NCBI RefSeq assembly: GCF_000332075.2
Contig: NZ_ALVU02000001.1
Coordinates: 3,360,324-3,424,323, forward strand
Reading direction: 5' to 3'
DNA from: Synechocystis sp. PCC 7509
Lineage (GTDB): Bacteria; Cyanobacteriota; Cyanobacteriia; Cyanobacteriales; Chroococcidiopsidaceae
Length of the DNA: 64,000 bases
This document shows, piece after piece, positions 1 to 8,849 of the stretch. The notes beneath the pieces are model-generated. The model ran no database searches, was not told the DNA's origin, and worked only from the letters and a program-made list of their open reading frames with translations. Position numbers and translations under genes: made by a program. The number at the start of each line of letters is the position of its first letter. Position 1 is the stretch's first letter.

Positions 1-368
1 TCGGTTTTGTTAACTTGAATCAATCCCTTTTCTAGCAAAGCTTGAACTAGCTTTTGGGCTTCTGGGGCAGCAATACCCGTTTTGCTAGGTGAAATCGCTG
101 CTTTTTGGCAAGAATTGAGAATTTTTAATTCCTGAGCCGTTACAGGTAATTGTACTGATTCTATTTTAAGTAAAGCCATACCTGCACTAGCAATTTTAAA
201 CTTGCTAACTTCGTAAGTAACCCCCACTAATTCGCGCTCTAGAAGTTGACGACAAGTTTTATCGCGATCGCTTGCTTTAAGGGAACTAAGCTTAATTTTT
301 GCCAAAGCTTCGCGGTAATTGGGAGCGTCAAGGAGTTTTAAGACAAATTTTAGTTCGATGTTTTCCAT
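1..368 (-). CDS. Hypothetical protein, partial (3' end beyond window)
   Basis: The reading frame opens with an ATG at 366-368 on the minus strand and stays open to the window edge, giving about 122 residues. It begins MENIELKFVLKLLDAPNYRE and contains a basic, helical first half rich in Lys and Arg, followed by a segment that could form a winged-helix-like end (AAPEAQKLVQALLEKGLIQV). I do not recognise the family. It is divergent from the next gene, and about 220 bp of shared upstream sequence separates them. The frame is convincing because it is uninterrupted, has typical cyanobacterial codon use and contains a HIP1 site in frame. Confidence 0.6.
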   Translation of the reverse strand, partial: MENIELKFVLKLLDAPNYREALAKIKLSSLKASDRDKTCRQLLERELVGVTYEVSKFKIASAGMALLKIESVQLPVTAQELKILNSCQKAAISPSKTGIAAPEAQKLVQALLEKGLIQVNKT

Positions 369-586
369 AAATAGCCCTCAAATAAGATTTGAGCGATCGC
401 CTTATCTGTTTTAACAAGCGCGATCACTTTTTGTTTTAACTAAATTTCATCCAAATATTGCGCTTAATTTATACCAAATAGTCAAAATTGCTCATAAACT
501 TAGAACGGCACAGAGTCATAAAAGTAATATTTTTTACTAATATGCTGCAAAAGTGTAGTTAATGTTACAAAGCAAATTTAACTCCG

Positions 587-2893
587 ATGGCGAAAAGAAC
601 GCGCAAGCAAACACTCCCAGAACTAGAAAGTCTCCCTCCATCAATTATCTATCGCCCGGTAGCCAACAAAAAACCATCAAAAACTAACCGTTGGGGAAAT
701 TCGTTACTAGCTCTGGCTTTAATATTAACGGCTGCTAGTGCAGTAGCTGGAGGAGCATGGTGGAGTTTGCAGCTATTTGTCAATCCTGACGCAGTTAACG
801 ATGTCAACAAAATTTTGCCTGAAGGTGCAAAGTTCTCCGCTAGTAACCCCGAACAACAACCGCAAACTCTCAAACAAATTGAGGATTCCTTACGCACGCA
901 AGGCAAAACAGCCGGGGAACTTTTGACGCTAGAAACTGATGCCAAAACTTCAGCTATCAAGTCTTTAGTTCTACCAGTATTAAAAAAACAGTCCAACTGC
1001 CAAACTGATTGTCAAGAAATTGTTGAATTACGAATTTATCAGCTAGTAATCAATAAGTTTAAGTTACCCTTTCAAAGCGAGCAAACTACTTATCAGCTAA
1101 TTAGTCAGCTACCTGTATCTGGCCCCGATGAATCTTTTGCGATTTCTCCAGTAGTAGACTCAGAAACGGCTAACTATGGTTCAACTCAACTATTACCCCT
1201 AACTCAACTGCAACGCTTTTCAGGCACTACACCAAAATCCGGTACTTGGTTATATTTAATAGGTCAACGCCAGCATTCCGATAATGGGATTGCTTACGGG
1301 CAGATTCTTCACTACGACAGAAGTCGCTCGGCGCTAAGTTTAGTATTAACTTGGACTAGCCCCACAGGACAAGCTCCCAAATGGCAAGAAGTTACCGGCG
1401 GCGGTTTTCCCGAACTCCTAGTCGATCGCACTAGCGAATTAGAGCCACAGTTGCAAGTGTACCAAGTTAAACCCGCCCAAGCCTCTTTTAATCAATTTCA
1501 GCTAGTCCCGATTTCTATTGAAGAACCAGCAATCAAAACTACCGCCTATCGTAATGCTTTATTTTTAGCTCGTAGCGGTCTTTGGACTCCAGCATGGCAA
1601 TGGTTAAAAGCACTCCCACAGGGCAAAAAACGCCCCTCCGCCGCCGCTCAAGCCCAAATTGATCTAATTGGGTTATACGCCAAATATACGAGCAAGAAAG
1701 CCGATACTGCTTGGGCAAGTCCCAGTCAACAAGCGATCGCAGCTTTGAGCGATGGACGTTGGGAAAAAGGTCTGCAAATATATCAAGCCTCACCGGAAAA
1801 TACCCAAGAAATTGCTACTTTTTTAGTCAATGATTCCGGTAGGTTGTGGAATCGGGTAGAAGCCGCCCTAAAAATTAACCCCCGTCGCCCGGAAGTCCAA
1901 GCTTGGGGGGCGCTAATTCTCGGCGCTCAAGAAGGACAAGCAAATGCTTTAATTTGGCTCAAAGCGCAACCTCATAGCCCAAAAACCTTAACATACGTCG
2001 AAAAACTGCTCAAAAGGCTAGATGGAGATTATGGGGTTTCTTTGCCTGTAGCTAATCGCCCCAGTCGAATTATTGGATATCTAGAACCAGTAAGCAATAT
2101 TAACTTAGCCGATTGGCTGCCTATAGAGCCAAAATCTCTAACTAAAAACCAAAAATGGCAGCAAATTAGAGTAATTACTTATAACAATGGTCAAACTTGG
2201 TTGCGATCGCCTTTTGATAAATTAAAGCTTCCCAACACCGAAAGAGCAAAGTTTTTGTGGCAGCAGTTAGGTTTAAATATAGACCCCAATCTTGATTTGG
2301 TGCTGCGCCTACCCAACGAACAATCGCCCACAACTACTACTGTCAACGTTCAAGCCGTACAGTGGGAAAATGGCGTACTGCGTCTACTTGTACCCGCACA
2401 AACTGAACTCCAGCCCCAACAAATACCTTTAGCTGTAAGTGCTAAGGCTTTGGAATGGGTAGAACCAACAAAAATGACTTTAACAGAATTTCTCAAACAA
2501 GAATCTGTAGATGCTACCGAGTTTTTGCCTGCGGTTTGGCGCGAGTTGTCAGCTAATAAGTCTTTACTCAAGTTTGAGCAATTGCAGCAAGAATTAGCAA
2601 CTTTGACTGTTGGGTTAGTCGATCTTACGGGTGACGACAATCAAGACCTTATACTGACTATTTCGGAGCGGGAAATTGCCACCTTGACAAAAAACAAGTC
2701 TTACAAGGGTGGAGAACGCACAATCGCATTTTCCGATACCGGAGAGCTAATATATAGCGAATTTAGCAGCCCCGTAGGCAAGTTTAAAGCGATCGCTGAC
2801 TTGAAAGATGCTGCACCGCCCGTTTTATTAATTGAAAATGCCAAAAAGTATAATATTCAACGCTGGTCAGCGATCAACCAGCGTTTTGAGTGA
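587..2893 (+). CDS. Membrane-anchored hypothetical protein, 768 aa
   Basis: A long open frame with no family that I can name. The N terminus is basic (KRTRKQ), followed by a Pro-rich stretch and one hydrophobic segment at about residues 38-60 (LLALALILTAASAVAGGAWW), so a single-pass protein with a large extracytoplasmic part is likely. Near residue 680 there is an FG-GAP/VCBS-like calcium-binding loop (DLTGDDNQDLIL), often found in beta-propeller or adhesion modules. The centre contains helical, tetratricopeptide-like text (WNRVEAALKINPRRPEVQAW). The gene stands alone and is divergent from the gene at 1-368. Function is unknown; a periplasmic or envelope-associated role is an inference from the topology. 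Confidence 0.75.
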   Translation: MAKRTRKQTLPELESLPPSIIYRPVANKKPSKTNRWGNSLLALALILTAASAVAGGAWWSLQLFVNPDAVNDVNKILPEGAKFSASNPEQQPQTLKQIEDSLRTQGKTAGELLTLETDAKTSAIKSLVLPVLKKQSNCQTDCQEIVELRIYQLVINKFKLPFQSEQTTYQLISQLPVSGPDESFAISPVVDSETANYGSTQLLPLTQLQRFSGTTPKSGTWLYLIGQRQHSDNGIAYGQILHYDRSRSALSLVLTWTSPTGQAPKWQEVTGGGFPELLVDRTSELEPQLQVYQVKPAQASFNQFQLVPISIEEPAIKTTAYRNALFLARSGLWTPAWQWLKALPQGKKRPSAAAQAQIDLIGLYAKYTSKKADTAWASPSQQAIAALSDGRWEKGLQIYQASPENTQEIATFLVNDSGRLWNRVEAALKINPRRPEVQAWGALILGAQEGQANALIWLKAQPHSPKTLTYVEKLLKRLDGDYGVSLPVANRPSRIIGYLEPVSNINLADWLPIEPKSLTKNQKWQQIRVITYNNGQTWLRSPFDKLKLPNTERAKFLWQQLGLNIDPNLDLVLRLPNEQSPTTTTVNVQAVQWENGVLRLLVPAQTELQPQQIPLAVSAKALEWVEPTKMTLTEFLKQESVDATEFLPAVWRELSANKSLLKFEQLQQELATLTVGLVDLTGDDNQDLILTISEREIATLTKNKSYKGGERTIAFSDTGELIYSEFSSPVGKFKAIADLKDAAPPVLLIENAKKYNIQRWSAINQRFE

Positions 2894-2910
2894 TTACCTA
2901 CTACTAGCAA

Positions 2911-3045
2911 TTAATTTTTGTTCTCTGTACTGGTAGTAGCTAGACGTTGTTTGTTGAGACTTTGCAACTGATATAACAATGATTCAATTTCTGCCTCTAA
3001 GTGCAGGTATTTTACCTGAACGGCAACTTGATAAGGAATCGGCAT
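2911..3045 (-). CDS. Small conserved-type cyanobacterial protein, 44 aa
   Basis: The frame could start upstream at 3105, but the compact part starts at the ATG at 3043-3045 (MPIPYQVAVQVKYLHLEAEI). It contains a Leu-rich heptad-like helix (LHLEAEIESLLYQLQSLNKQ) that should form a short coiled coil. Small proteins with this look are common in cyanobacteria, but I know of no assigned function. It is convergent with the long gene ending at 2893, with only 17 bp between the stops. The upstream in-frame extension is Ser/Asn-rich and looks untranslated. Confidence 0.5.
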   Translation of the reverse strand: MPIPYQVAVQVKYLHLEAEIESLLYQLQSLNKQRLATTSTENKN

Positions 3046-3208
3046 ATTTTTTAAATCGGAATTTATTGAGCGATCAGAGGAAATCGGGGCTAAACAAATA
3101 GTCATTATTAATAAGGTAGTAATTTATGCTTACTCACACCAAATTGTAATTGTAACTTAAAAATTTTTCTGTGTTGTTTGTGGCGATTTTTAAATTGGCT
3201 CCTCCAGA

Positions 3209-4167
3209 TAACTTAAAAAGTGTTTGCAAATAAAAATGAAGCAGTATTGAAACCGAGAAGGAGATGAGAGATAGAGAAAGAATCCCCTTACCCGCTTGGG
3301 AGTGTTGATGAGTGAAGCGTTTTACGATAGTGACTTGACGGATCAAGAATGGCAGATTATTGTTCCGCTATTACCTGCTGAAAAGTCTGTAGGTAGAGGA
3401 CAAAAGGTAAATTTACGCTCGGTGTTCAATGCCATCGTTTATCGAGCCGACAACGGCGTAAAATGGCGCAAGTTGCCCAAAGATTTTCCAGCATAGCAAA
3501 CAGTGTATAGCTACTTCAACTCTTGGAGTCGGTTCGGTGTTTTAGAGCAAATCAATGGCACTATGGTTCGGGAAGTCCGAGTTAGTGAGGGGCGAGCAGC
3601 AGAGCCAAGTTTAGTGATTATTGATAGCCAGTCGGTAAAACTAGGTCAAAAAAGGGGGAGGAACAAGGCAATGATTGCAACAAGAAGATAAAAGGAAGAA
3701 AACGTCATATTGTGGTGGACGTGCTGGGAATGGTATTAGGCTGTTACGTCACTTCTGCTAATACTGCCGATGTCAAAGCGGCTCCGGCGGTGTTGGTTTG
3801 GGTGCTGGATTATGTTTAAACGAATTGTTAAAGTGCTAGCCGACCGAGGCTATTAAGGCACTTTAGGGGGGTTAATTAAAACTTTCTTTGCTCCCCAATA
3901 GCAGCAGGTTGTCGCCCTTGATTAGTCAGCGTCCAACTGATGCTAAAGGGTTTCAGGTAGAACGAAAACGATGGATTGTCGAACGGACTTGGACTTGGCT
4001 GGACAATGCTCGAATTTTGACTCGTGACTATGAATGGTTGCCGGAAAATCATCAGGATATGATTTATATCGTCATGATCCGATTAATGCTCCGCAGGCTC
4101 ACAAAAAATCGACGAACTTGGGAATCTAAAATTAGTTAACTAACATTTACAAACACTTTCTAACTTA
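3209..4167. mobile_element. Degenerate IS5-family insertion sequence
   Basis: An element of about 960 bp is bounded by imperfect inverted repeats at 3210-3231 and 4145-4166. The inner 15 bases read AAAGTGTTTGCAAAT on the left and, in reverse complement, AAAGTGTTTGTAAAT on the right; the full 22 bp match at about 19 positions. It encloses a transposase broken by stops and frameshifts. The exact outer ends and a target duplication are not clear. Length, single frame and the transposase text (SDLTDQEWQIIVPLLP) fit the IS5 family. Confidence 0.75.
3308..4139 (+). pseudogene. IS5-family transposase, inactivated by stops and frameshifts
   Basis: The reading starts at the ATG at 3308 (MSEAFYDSDLTDQEW), which is the usual N terminus of IS5-type transposases, and continues to an in-frame TAG at 3494-3496. 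The same frame resumes at about 3503 with SYFNSWSRFGVLEQINGTMV and reaches IIDSQSVK, the first DDE aspartate region. A frameshift near 3655 moves it to KGRKRHIVVDVLGMVLG, where the second Asp would lie, and more stops follow. The C-terminal part is recognisable at about 3950-4130 (VERTWTWLDNARILTRDYEW), carrying the ERT motif and the catalytic Glu. At least four lesions are present, so the copy is dead unless supplied in trans. Confidence 0.85.
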
Positions 4168-4657
4168 AACGCAAATTAATCTTGAAGCTTATTTTTGCAA
4201 GAGGTCTATTTAATAACTTTGAACTTTGTTTGCGTTCAAATCAGAACTTAACTTGACTTTTGCAACAGGTCTACTGAAAGTAGATAGATTTTGATCAACG
4301 CTAAACTTGTAAAGGCGGGAAAAATCAGTTGTTAATGAATAGCACAACCCACTCGCAAGGTAGATTGTGCCAAAAAACCTTAAATAATTCTTTTCTATTA
4401 TTGCTTATAATGCGATCGCCCTTTCTTAATCAATTCTTAAATATTTACAAAATATTTAATCACCTTTCACTTATAAAGACATTTTCTCTATTGATTTGCA
4501 ATGTATCTAAACCCTTGCCCACAAAAGAATCTAGCATTAATTGAGATAACAAAAGTAACTCATCGATTAGCATAAATAACTTCGCCCATTAGCAATTGTG
4601 AATGTACAATAAAGTAAACAAATATTAATATTTCTCACAATAGGACAAAAGTATATC
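4168..4657. other. Intergenic stretch with two IS-end-like direct repeats
   Basis: I see no convincing gene here; the short open frame at 4329-4544 has low-complexity composition and no ribosome binding site. Two near-identical motifs, TTTTTGCAAGAGGTCTA at 4192-4208 and TTTTGCAACAGGTCTA at 4258-4273, lie 66 bp apart in the same orientation. Motifs of this form occur at the termini of cyanobacterial IS5-type elements, so these may be remnants of lost insertions. The last 100 bp should contain the promoter of the ATPase gene at 4658. Confidence 0.4.
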
Positions 4658-5830
4658 ATGCGTGTAATCCTGATGACAGGTAAAGGCGGAGTTGGCAAAA
4701 CCTCTGTAGCGGCGGCTACAGGGCTACGTTGTGCAGAGCTTGGCTACCGTACACTGGTATTAAGTACCGACCCCGCGCACTCTTTAGCAGATAGTTTTGA
4801 CTTAGAATTAGGACACGAAGCGCAACAAATCCGCCCTAATCTCTGGGGAGCAGAATTAGACGCTTTAATGGAGCTAGAAGGCAACTGGGGAGCGGTAAAG
4901 CGCTACATTACCCAAGTATTGCAAGCTCGTGGTTTAGACGGCATTCAAGCGGAAGAATTGGCAATTTTGCCAGGGATGGATGAAATTTTTGGTTTAGTCC
5001 GGATGAAACGCCACTACGACGAAGGCGAATTTGATGTACTAATTATTGATTCTGCGCCCACCGGAACAGCTTTGCGGTTGTTAAGCTTACCGGAAGTTGG
5101 CGGCTGGTATATGCGCCGCTTTTACAAACCATTTCAAAATATATCTGTAGCCTTAAGACCACTTGTAGAACCATTTTTTAGACCCATAGCCGGGTTTTCT
5201 TTGCCCAATAAAGAAGTAATGGATGCTCCTTACGAATTTTACGAACAAATCGAGGCTTTAGAAAAAGTATTAACCGACAATACGCAAACTTCTGTAAGGT
5301 TAGTTACCAACCCGGAAAAAATGGTAATTAAAGAATCTTTACGCGCCCATGCTTACTTAAGTTTGTACAATGTAGCAACAGATTTAGTAGTAGCAAATAG
5401 AATTATTCCCGCCGAAGTTCAAGATCCATTCTTTAAACGTTGGAAAGAAAATCAAGAACAATATCGCCAAGAAATTCACGAAAATTTCCACCCTTTACCC
5501 GTAAAAGAAGTTCCTTTATATTCCGAGGAAATGTGCGGTTTGGCAGCATTAGAAAGGTTGAAAGATACTTTATACGACAACGAAGATCCAACGCAGGTTT
5601 ATTATAAAGAAACCACCTTAAGAGTTGTTAGAGAAGAAAATCAATACAGCTTAGAACTTTACTTACCGGGTATTCCTAAAGACCAAGTTCAGTTAAATAA
5701 AACAGGTGACGAGCTAAACATTACTATTGGCAATCATCGGCGGAATTTAGTTTTGCCTCAAGCTTTAGCAGCGTTGCAACCTGCGGGAGCAAAAATGGAA
5801 GAAGATTACTTAAAAATTCGTTTTGCTTAA
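4658..5830 (+). CDS. Get3/ArsA-family ATPase with C-terminal Hsp20-like domain
   Basis: A 390-residue P-loop ATPase of the TRC40/Get3/ArsA group, which in other organisms handles tail-anchored membrane proteins or drives arsenite efflux. The deviant Walker A GKGGVGKT is at residues 8-15, followed by [15 protein letters not shown] (switch I) and [14 protein letters not shown] (switch II). Residues about 318-390 form a small beta domain ([17 protein letters not shown]) like the alpha-crystallin/Hsp20 tail that many cyanobacterial and chloroplast homologues carry. Only one ATPase half is present, so it should work as a homodimer. No arsR, arsB or arsC is adjacent, which argues against a dedicated arsenic role. 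It stands alone. Confidence 0.88.
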   Translation: MRVILMTGKGGVGKTSVAAATGLRCAELGYRTLVLSTDPAHSLADSFDLELGHEAQQIRPNLWGAELDALMELEGNWGAVKRYITQVLQARGLDGIQAEELAILPGMDEIFGLVRMKRHYDEGEFDVLIIDSAPTGTALRLLSLPEVGGWYMRRFYKPFQNISVALRPLVEPFFRPIAGFSLPNKEVMDAPYEFYEQIEALEKVLTDNTQTSVRLVTNPEKMVIKESLRAHAYLSLYNVATDLVVANRIIPAEVQDPFFKRWKENQEQYRQEIHENFHPLPVKEVPLYSEEMCGLAALERLKDTLYDNEDPTQVYYKETTLRVVREENQYSLELYLPGIPKDQVQLNKTGDELNITIGNHRRNLVLPQALAALQPAGAKMEEDYLKIRFA

Positions 5831-5990
5831 AGGTTTGATTTTTTAACTTTGGCGATCGCACTTCTTCAATCCAAGCATCCCTTGCTAGAAAATGCGAAAT
5901 CTTTTATTTTGAGGAGAGCGCATTATTATACCGATGCGTTGAGCTATGGCGATCAATTAAAATAGTTTCAATCAGCCTGAAAGAGGAGCT

Positions 5991-6266
5991 ATGGCAAAAA
6001 CATTTACGATTACTCTACCAGATGATTTGGAGCAAGCATTGACCGCCCAAGCAGAACGCTTGAACCAGTCTCCAGAGGAAATTGTTTTACAAGTAATATC
6101 ACAGCAGTTAACAACCTTACTGCCATCTAACTCAGTACCACAAGTAGAAACAGACCCACTTTTAAGACTAATTGGTTCTCTCACTATAGACGTTCCTGAT
6201 TTAGCAGAAAATCACGATTACTATATTGGACAAGCTCTGTGTCAGGAGCTAAAAGGGAATGAGTAA
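5991..6266 (+). CDS. Antitoxin of VapBC-like module 1
   Basis: A 91-residue protein with an N-terminal ribbon-helix-helix look (TFTITLPDDLEQALTAQAER, then SPEEIVLQVI), fitting a DNA-binding antitoxin that autoregulates its operon. The C-terminal half (DPLLRLIGSLTIDVPDLAEN) would neutralise the partner. AGAGGAG six bases upstream supports the ATG at 5991. Its 3' end overlaps the PIN-domain gene by 8 bp, which signals translational coupling. The family call rests on the pairing and the N-terminal pattern. Confidence 0.8.
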   Translation: MAKTFTITLPDDLEQALTAQAERLNQSPEEIVLQVISQQLTTLLPSNSVPQVETDPLLRLIGSLTIDVPDLAENHDYYIGQALCQELKGNE

Positions 6267-6675
6267 TTTGTTTGTTGATACGTCAGGTTGGGCAAGTCTT
6301 TTTGTTAATACTCAACCTTACTATCCACAAGCAGAGCGGTATTTTCGTTTAGCTGTTCAACAACAGGAAATCATTTATACAACAAATTATATAATTACTG
6401 AATTGGTAGCATTACTAAACAGCCCACTGCGAGTTGATCGCTTACGGATCTTTGAAATTGTTGATGCGATTAAAACAGTGGCTTATGTTGAGGTGATTCA
6501 TATTGATGATGAGACTGATGCTCTGGCTTGGAAACTATGCAAAAGTAGAGTAGACAAAGCTTGGTCGTTAGTTGACTGTACATCCTTCGTTGTGATGAAA
6601 CAGAAAAGTTGTCAAGAAGCGTTGACCACTGACCGACATTTTGAGCAAGCGGGTTTTGTCCGTTTACTCAAGTAA
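6259..6675 (+). CDS. PIN-domain ribonuclease toxin (VapC-like), module 1
   Basis: A 138-residue PIN-domain protein, the predicted ribonuclease of the pair. Acidic metal-binding residues are visible in order: Asp in LFVDTSGWASL (residue 7), Glu in YIITELVAL, Asp in the region VDKAWSLVDCTSF, and Asp in the terminal motif LTTDRHFEQAGF. VapC toxins cleave tRNA or rRNA; the target here cannot be read from sequence. The ATG lies inside the end of the antitoxin gene. It is clearly paralogous to the PIN gene at 7210, with which it shares the ALTTDRHFEQ motif near the end. Confidence 0.87.
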   Translation: MSNLFVDTSGWASLFVNTQPYYPQAERYFRLAVQQQEIIYTTNYIITELVALLNSPLRVDRLRIFEIVDAIKTVAYVEVIHIDDETDALAWKLCKSRVDKAWSLVDCTSFVVMKQKSCQEALTTDRHFEQAGFVRLLK

Positions 6676-6712
6676 CTCTCACCAAGGGCGATCGCTAAAC
6701 AATTGGCTAGAG

Positions 6713-6780
6713 AATGCGATCGCACTTCCTCAAAATAATCATCCACTGCTAGGCAAATTGATAGAGAGTGCGATCGCATT
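6713..6780. repeat. HIP1-bearing palindrome between toxin-antitoxin modules
   Basis: Perfect 14-bp inverted arms AATGCGATCGCACT (6713-6726) and AGTGCGATCGCATT (6767-6780) enclose a 40-bp loop. Each arm contains a full HIP1 octamer. It lies just downstream of the first PIN gene and may act as a hairpin terminator or as a small mobile repeat. Confidence 0.6.
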
Positions 6781-6922
6781 TATTCGGAGAATTTGTCAAT
6801 GGTTTAACAAAGATTATTTCTGTCCGTTAAGTTTTTCACATCTTTGGCAATCAAGTTTCAGGCAGGCGTTTGATTCTATAGGGATATAATTTTATTAATA
6901 TCTAGCCATAGTGCGTAGCCTT

Positions 6923-7156
6923 ATGAGCCAAATTTTGACTCTAGAGTTAAATGATAAAGTTTTCGCTGCTATTCAAAAGCAGGCACAGAATATTGGTATT
7001 CCTCCAGAAAGCCTAGCAGCAAATCTTCTAGAACAGAAGTTGTCCCAGATTGATAATTTTTTGCTGACAGAAACAGAAAAACAGAGCAGACGAGCAAAAT
7101 TCGAGCGTCATTTTGGAACACTCGATTTTGGTTGTATCGTAGATTTAGATAATTAA
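6923..7156 (+). CDS. Antitoxin of VapBC-like module 2
   Basis: A protein of about 77 residues starting at the ATG at 6923 (MSQILTLELNDKVFAAIQKQ). The same frame extends to a GTG at 6911, but the ATG is preferred because the core homology-like text starts there. The N-terminal beta strand and two helices (FAAIQKQAQNIGIPPESLAA) suggest a ribbon-helix-helix antitoxin. The acidic, aromatic tail (HFGTLDFGCIVDLDN) is typical of toxin-wrapping segments. It is followed after 53 bp by a PIN-domain gene; that gap is larger than in module 1. Confidence 0.7.
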   Translation: MSQILTLELNDKVFAAIQKQAQNIGIPPESLAANLLEQKLSQIDNFLLTETEKQSRRAKFERHFGTLDFGCIVDLDN

Positions 7157-7209
7157 AGCATTGATGCGGATTTAGCAAAAGAGTATTCCAGCACCCATGA
7201 AGAAGGGTA

Positions 7210-7611
7210 ATGTTGCTCGATACTTCTGGTTTGCTTTGTTTGCATTACAAAACTGAGCCGCTTCACACTCAAGCTCTTAGTGAATATAAAAAAGCCCTAT
7301 TTTTATTGACGCATAATTATATTATTGCTGAGTACGTTGCATTAGCAAATGCTCGGCGTTTTCCTCGCTCGTCTGTCCTTACCTTTGTAGTTGATTTGCT
7401 AGATAACCCAGCTATAGAAACAATCTGGATCGATGAGCCGTTACACCGAGAAGCAGTGGAGCTATTGACAGTAAGGCAAGATAAAACTTATTCTTTGTGT
7501 GATTCAGTTAGCTTTGTTTTGATGCGTCAGCGAGGAATGACTAAAGCTTTGACTACTGACCGACACTTTGAACAAAAAGGTTTTACTCGTTTGCTGCAAC
7601 CAGAAACCTAG
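7210..7611 (+). CDS. PIN-domain ribonuclease toxin (VapC-like), module 2
   Basis: A 133-residue PIN-domain protein. It starts at the ATG at 7210, preceded by GAAGAAGGG. Key acidic residues are in MLLDTSGLLCL (Asp4), YIIAEYVALAN (Glu), YSLCDSVSF (Asp) and ALTTDRHFEQKGF (Asp), so the active site looks intact. It is close in sequence to the PIN protein at 6259, especially in the last 40 residues, which points to a duplication of the whole module. Expected activity is RNA cleavage restrained by the protein encoded at 6923. Confidence 0.87.
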   Translation: MLLDTSGLLCLHYKTEPLHTQALSEYKKALFLLTHNYIIAEYVALANARRFPRSSVLTFVVDLLDNPAIETIWIDEPLHREAVELLTVRQDKTYSLCDSVSFVLMRQRGMTKALTTDRHFEQKGFTRLLQPET

Positions 7612-7650
7612 CCACTGTTTTATCGAGTAAGATTAAAAGTTTTTTACTTG

Positions 7651-7699
7651 CGATCGCATTCCTCAAGGCAATCTGTAAATTGATAGGAAGTGCGATCGC
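7651..7699. repeat. HIP1-bearing inverted repeat between modules 2 and 3
   Basis: GCGATCGCATTCCT at 7651-7664 pairs with AGGAAGTGCGATCGC at 7685-7699 with one unpaired base. It resembles the palindrome at 6713-6780 in arm sequence and in its position after a PIN gene. Confidence 0.5.
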
Positions 7700-7763
7700 T
7701 TTTAATTGTCTAGATATCCACCAAAGCCTATGTTATGTTATCGATAGGTATAAATAAAAAGCT

Positions 7764-7955
7764 ATGACTGCCTTAGTAAAAGAACTTTTAAATACCTTTG
7801 ACCAATTGACAGACTCCGAACAGTTAGATTTGGTAGTAGAGATTCTAAAGCGAACCAGTGACTTAAATTTTCCGCCTTTGTCTGACGAAGATTTAGTTAT
7901 AAATGCTGAAGGGCTTTTTCTAGAGTTGGACGAGCAAGAAGCTTTGTATGAGTAA
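7764..7955 (+). CDS. Antitoxin of MazEF-like module 3
   Basis: A 63-residue acidic protein (MTALVKELLNTFDQLTDSEQ) with two predicted helices, ending in ELDEQEALYE. It has the form of the small helical antitoxins that precede MazF/PemK-type genes in cyanobacteria, not of an AbrB-fold MazE. Its last 8 bp overlap the toxin start, as in module 1. The assignment depends mainly on the pairing. Confidence 0.72.
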   Translation: MTALVKELLNTFDQLTDSEQLDLVVEILKRTSDLNFPPLSDEDLVINAEGLFLELDEQEALYE

Positions 7956-8292
7956 TCCCGATCGCGGTGAAGTTTGGCTCGTCGATTTGGGTTATGTAGC
8001 GAAAGTCAGACCATGCTTAGTAATTAGTATTGCTGCTCTCTATCAAGATCGTGCATTAGCTACTCTAATTCCACATACAACCAGCCCACGCAGTTCAAGG
8101 TTTGAAGTGCAAGTCAAAGCTAAATTCCTTAGAGCAGGAGTTTTTGATGTCCAAAATATTATCACAATTCCTCACGTCAAGCTTTTACGCAAATTGGGAA
8201 CCCTGACATCTGAGCAAATGGTAGAAATTGAGGAAATACTACTATTTTGGCTAGGGTTTGAAGCAAACAATACTGAAGAAGATGAAGATTAA
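7948..8292 (+). CDS. MazF/PemK-family toxin (mRNA interferase)
   Basis: A 114-residue protein with the family signature near the N terminus (RGEVWLVDLGYVAKVRPCLVI), then HTTSPRSSRFEVQ and VFDVQNIITIPHVKLL, which line the RNA-binding groove in MazF/PemK proteins. The length is usual for the family. Members cleave single-stranded RNA at short motifs; the specificity cannot be read here. It overlaps the antitoxin frame by 8 bp. Confidence 0.87.
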   Translation: MSNPDRGEVWLVDLGYVAKVRPCLVISIAALYQDRALATLIPHTTSPRSSRFEVQVKAKFLRAGVFDVQNIITIPHVKLLRKLGTLTSEQMVEIEEILLFWLGFEANNTEEDED

Positions 8293-8356
8293 TTGGTGTG
8301 GCGTTACGATCGCTTCATAACACAAAGCTCCTATAGATTGTCGGCGAAAGTTTAAA

Positions 8357-8779
8357 ATGATTATGTCCCGAAACCAAGAGAAGCATCGCCGTATGGAAGT
8401 TCGGCGAGATATAGGAAATCGTCAAGTTGGGTCAACTTCTCAATTTTCCACAGGTTATTTCTATCCGTATTTAATCGCTCATGCCTGTTTCAGTTGTCAA
8501 AAAAGTTTTAAGTTAAGTTGCGAGAAAGAGCATATTTGTCCAGAATGCGGCGGGACAGTTTATTTAATGGGACGTGCGTTTAAAGCTCCAAAACGCCGTG
8601 ATGACGAGCAGTGGAGGAAAGTACAAAAGTTATATGCTTTGGGATTTCGATTTTATAGCTATGGTGGAGAATATGAGCCGCTTCCAAAACGTCTGCGAGA
8701 GGTAGATAATTTTGTTTTGAGTTATCCAGGTCATGAACTTCGAGTTGCAGAGTTAGATTTATTGCTACTTCAAGCTTGA
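8357..8779 (+). CDS. Zinc-ribbon hypothetical protein, 140 aa
   Basis: The protein has a basic start (MSRNQEKHRRMEVRRDIGNR) and two CxxC knuckles, CFSC and CPEC, about 20 residues apart (near residues 38 and 60). These should form a zinc ribbon. The remainder (KLYALGFRFYSYGGEYEPLP) has a mixed alpha/beta pattern. I do not recognise a named family. Two in-frame ATGs lie at 8357 and 8363. It follows the third toxin-antitoxin pair and precedes another antitoxin-like gene, so it belongs to an accessory cluster. Nucleic-acid binding is plausible from the zinc ribbon but not shown. Confidence 0.65.
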   Translation: MIMSRNQEKHRRMEVRRDIGNRQVGSTSQFSTGYFYPYLIAHACFSCQKSFKLSCEKEHICPECGGTVYLMGRAFKAPKRRDDEQWRKVQKLYALGFRFYSYGGEYEPLPKRLREVDNFVLSYPGHELRVAELDLLLLQA

Positions 8780-8849
8780 AGTAATGCGTTAAGTCTGACA
8801 GATGTTAATTTATCGAGTAAAGCTGCCTTTTTATCATTTTGAATAACTT

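Noticed and set aside
4329-4544. 71-aa ORF
   Set aside because: AT-rich composition, no ribosome binding site and no protein-like pattern; it lies in a spacer damaged by insertions.
4658-5830. Arsenical pump ATPase of an ars operon
   Set aside because: Single ATPase half with an Hsp20-like tail and no arsR, arsB or arsC genes nearby; a Get3-like role fits better.
6641-6889. 82-aa ORF after the first PIN gene
   Set aside because: It runs through the end of the PIN gene and the HIP1 palindrome; no ribosome binding site.
5850-7700. Recurring GCGATCGC-containing repeats as a CRISPR array
   Set aside because: The repeats are HIP1 octamers inside palindromes with irregular spacing and no spacer-like units; no cas genes are present.
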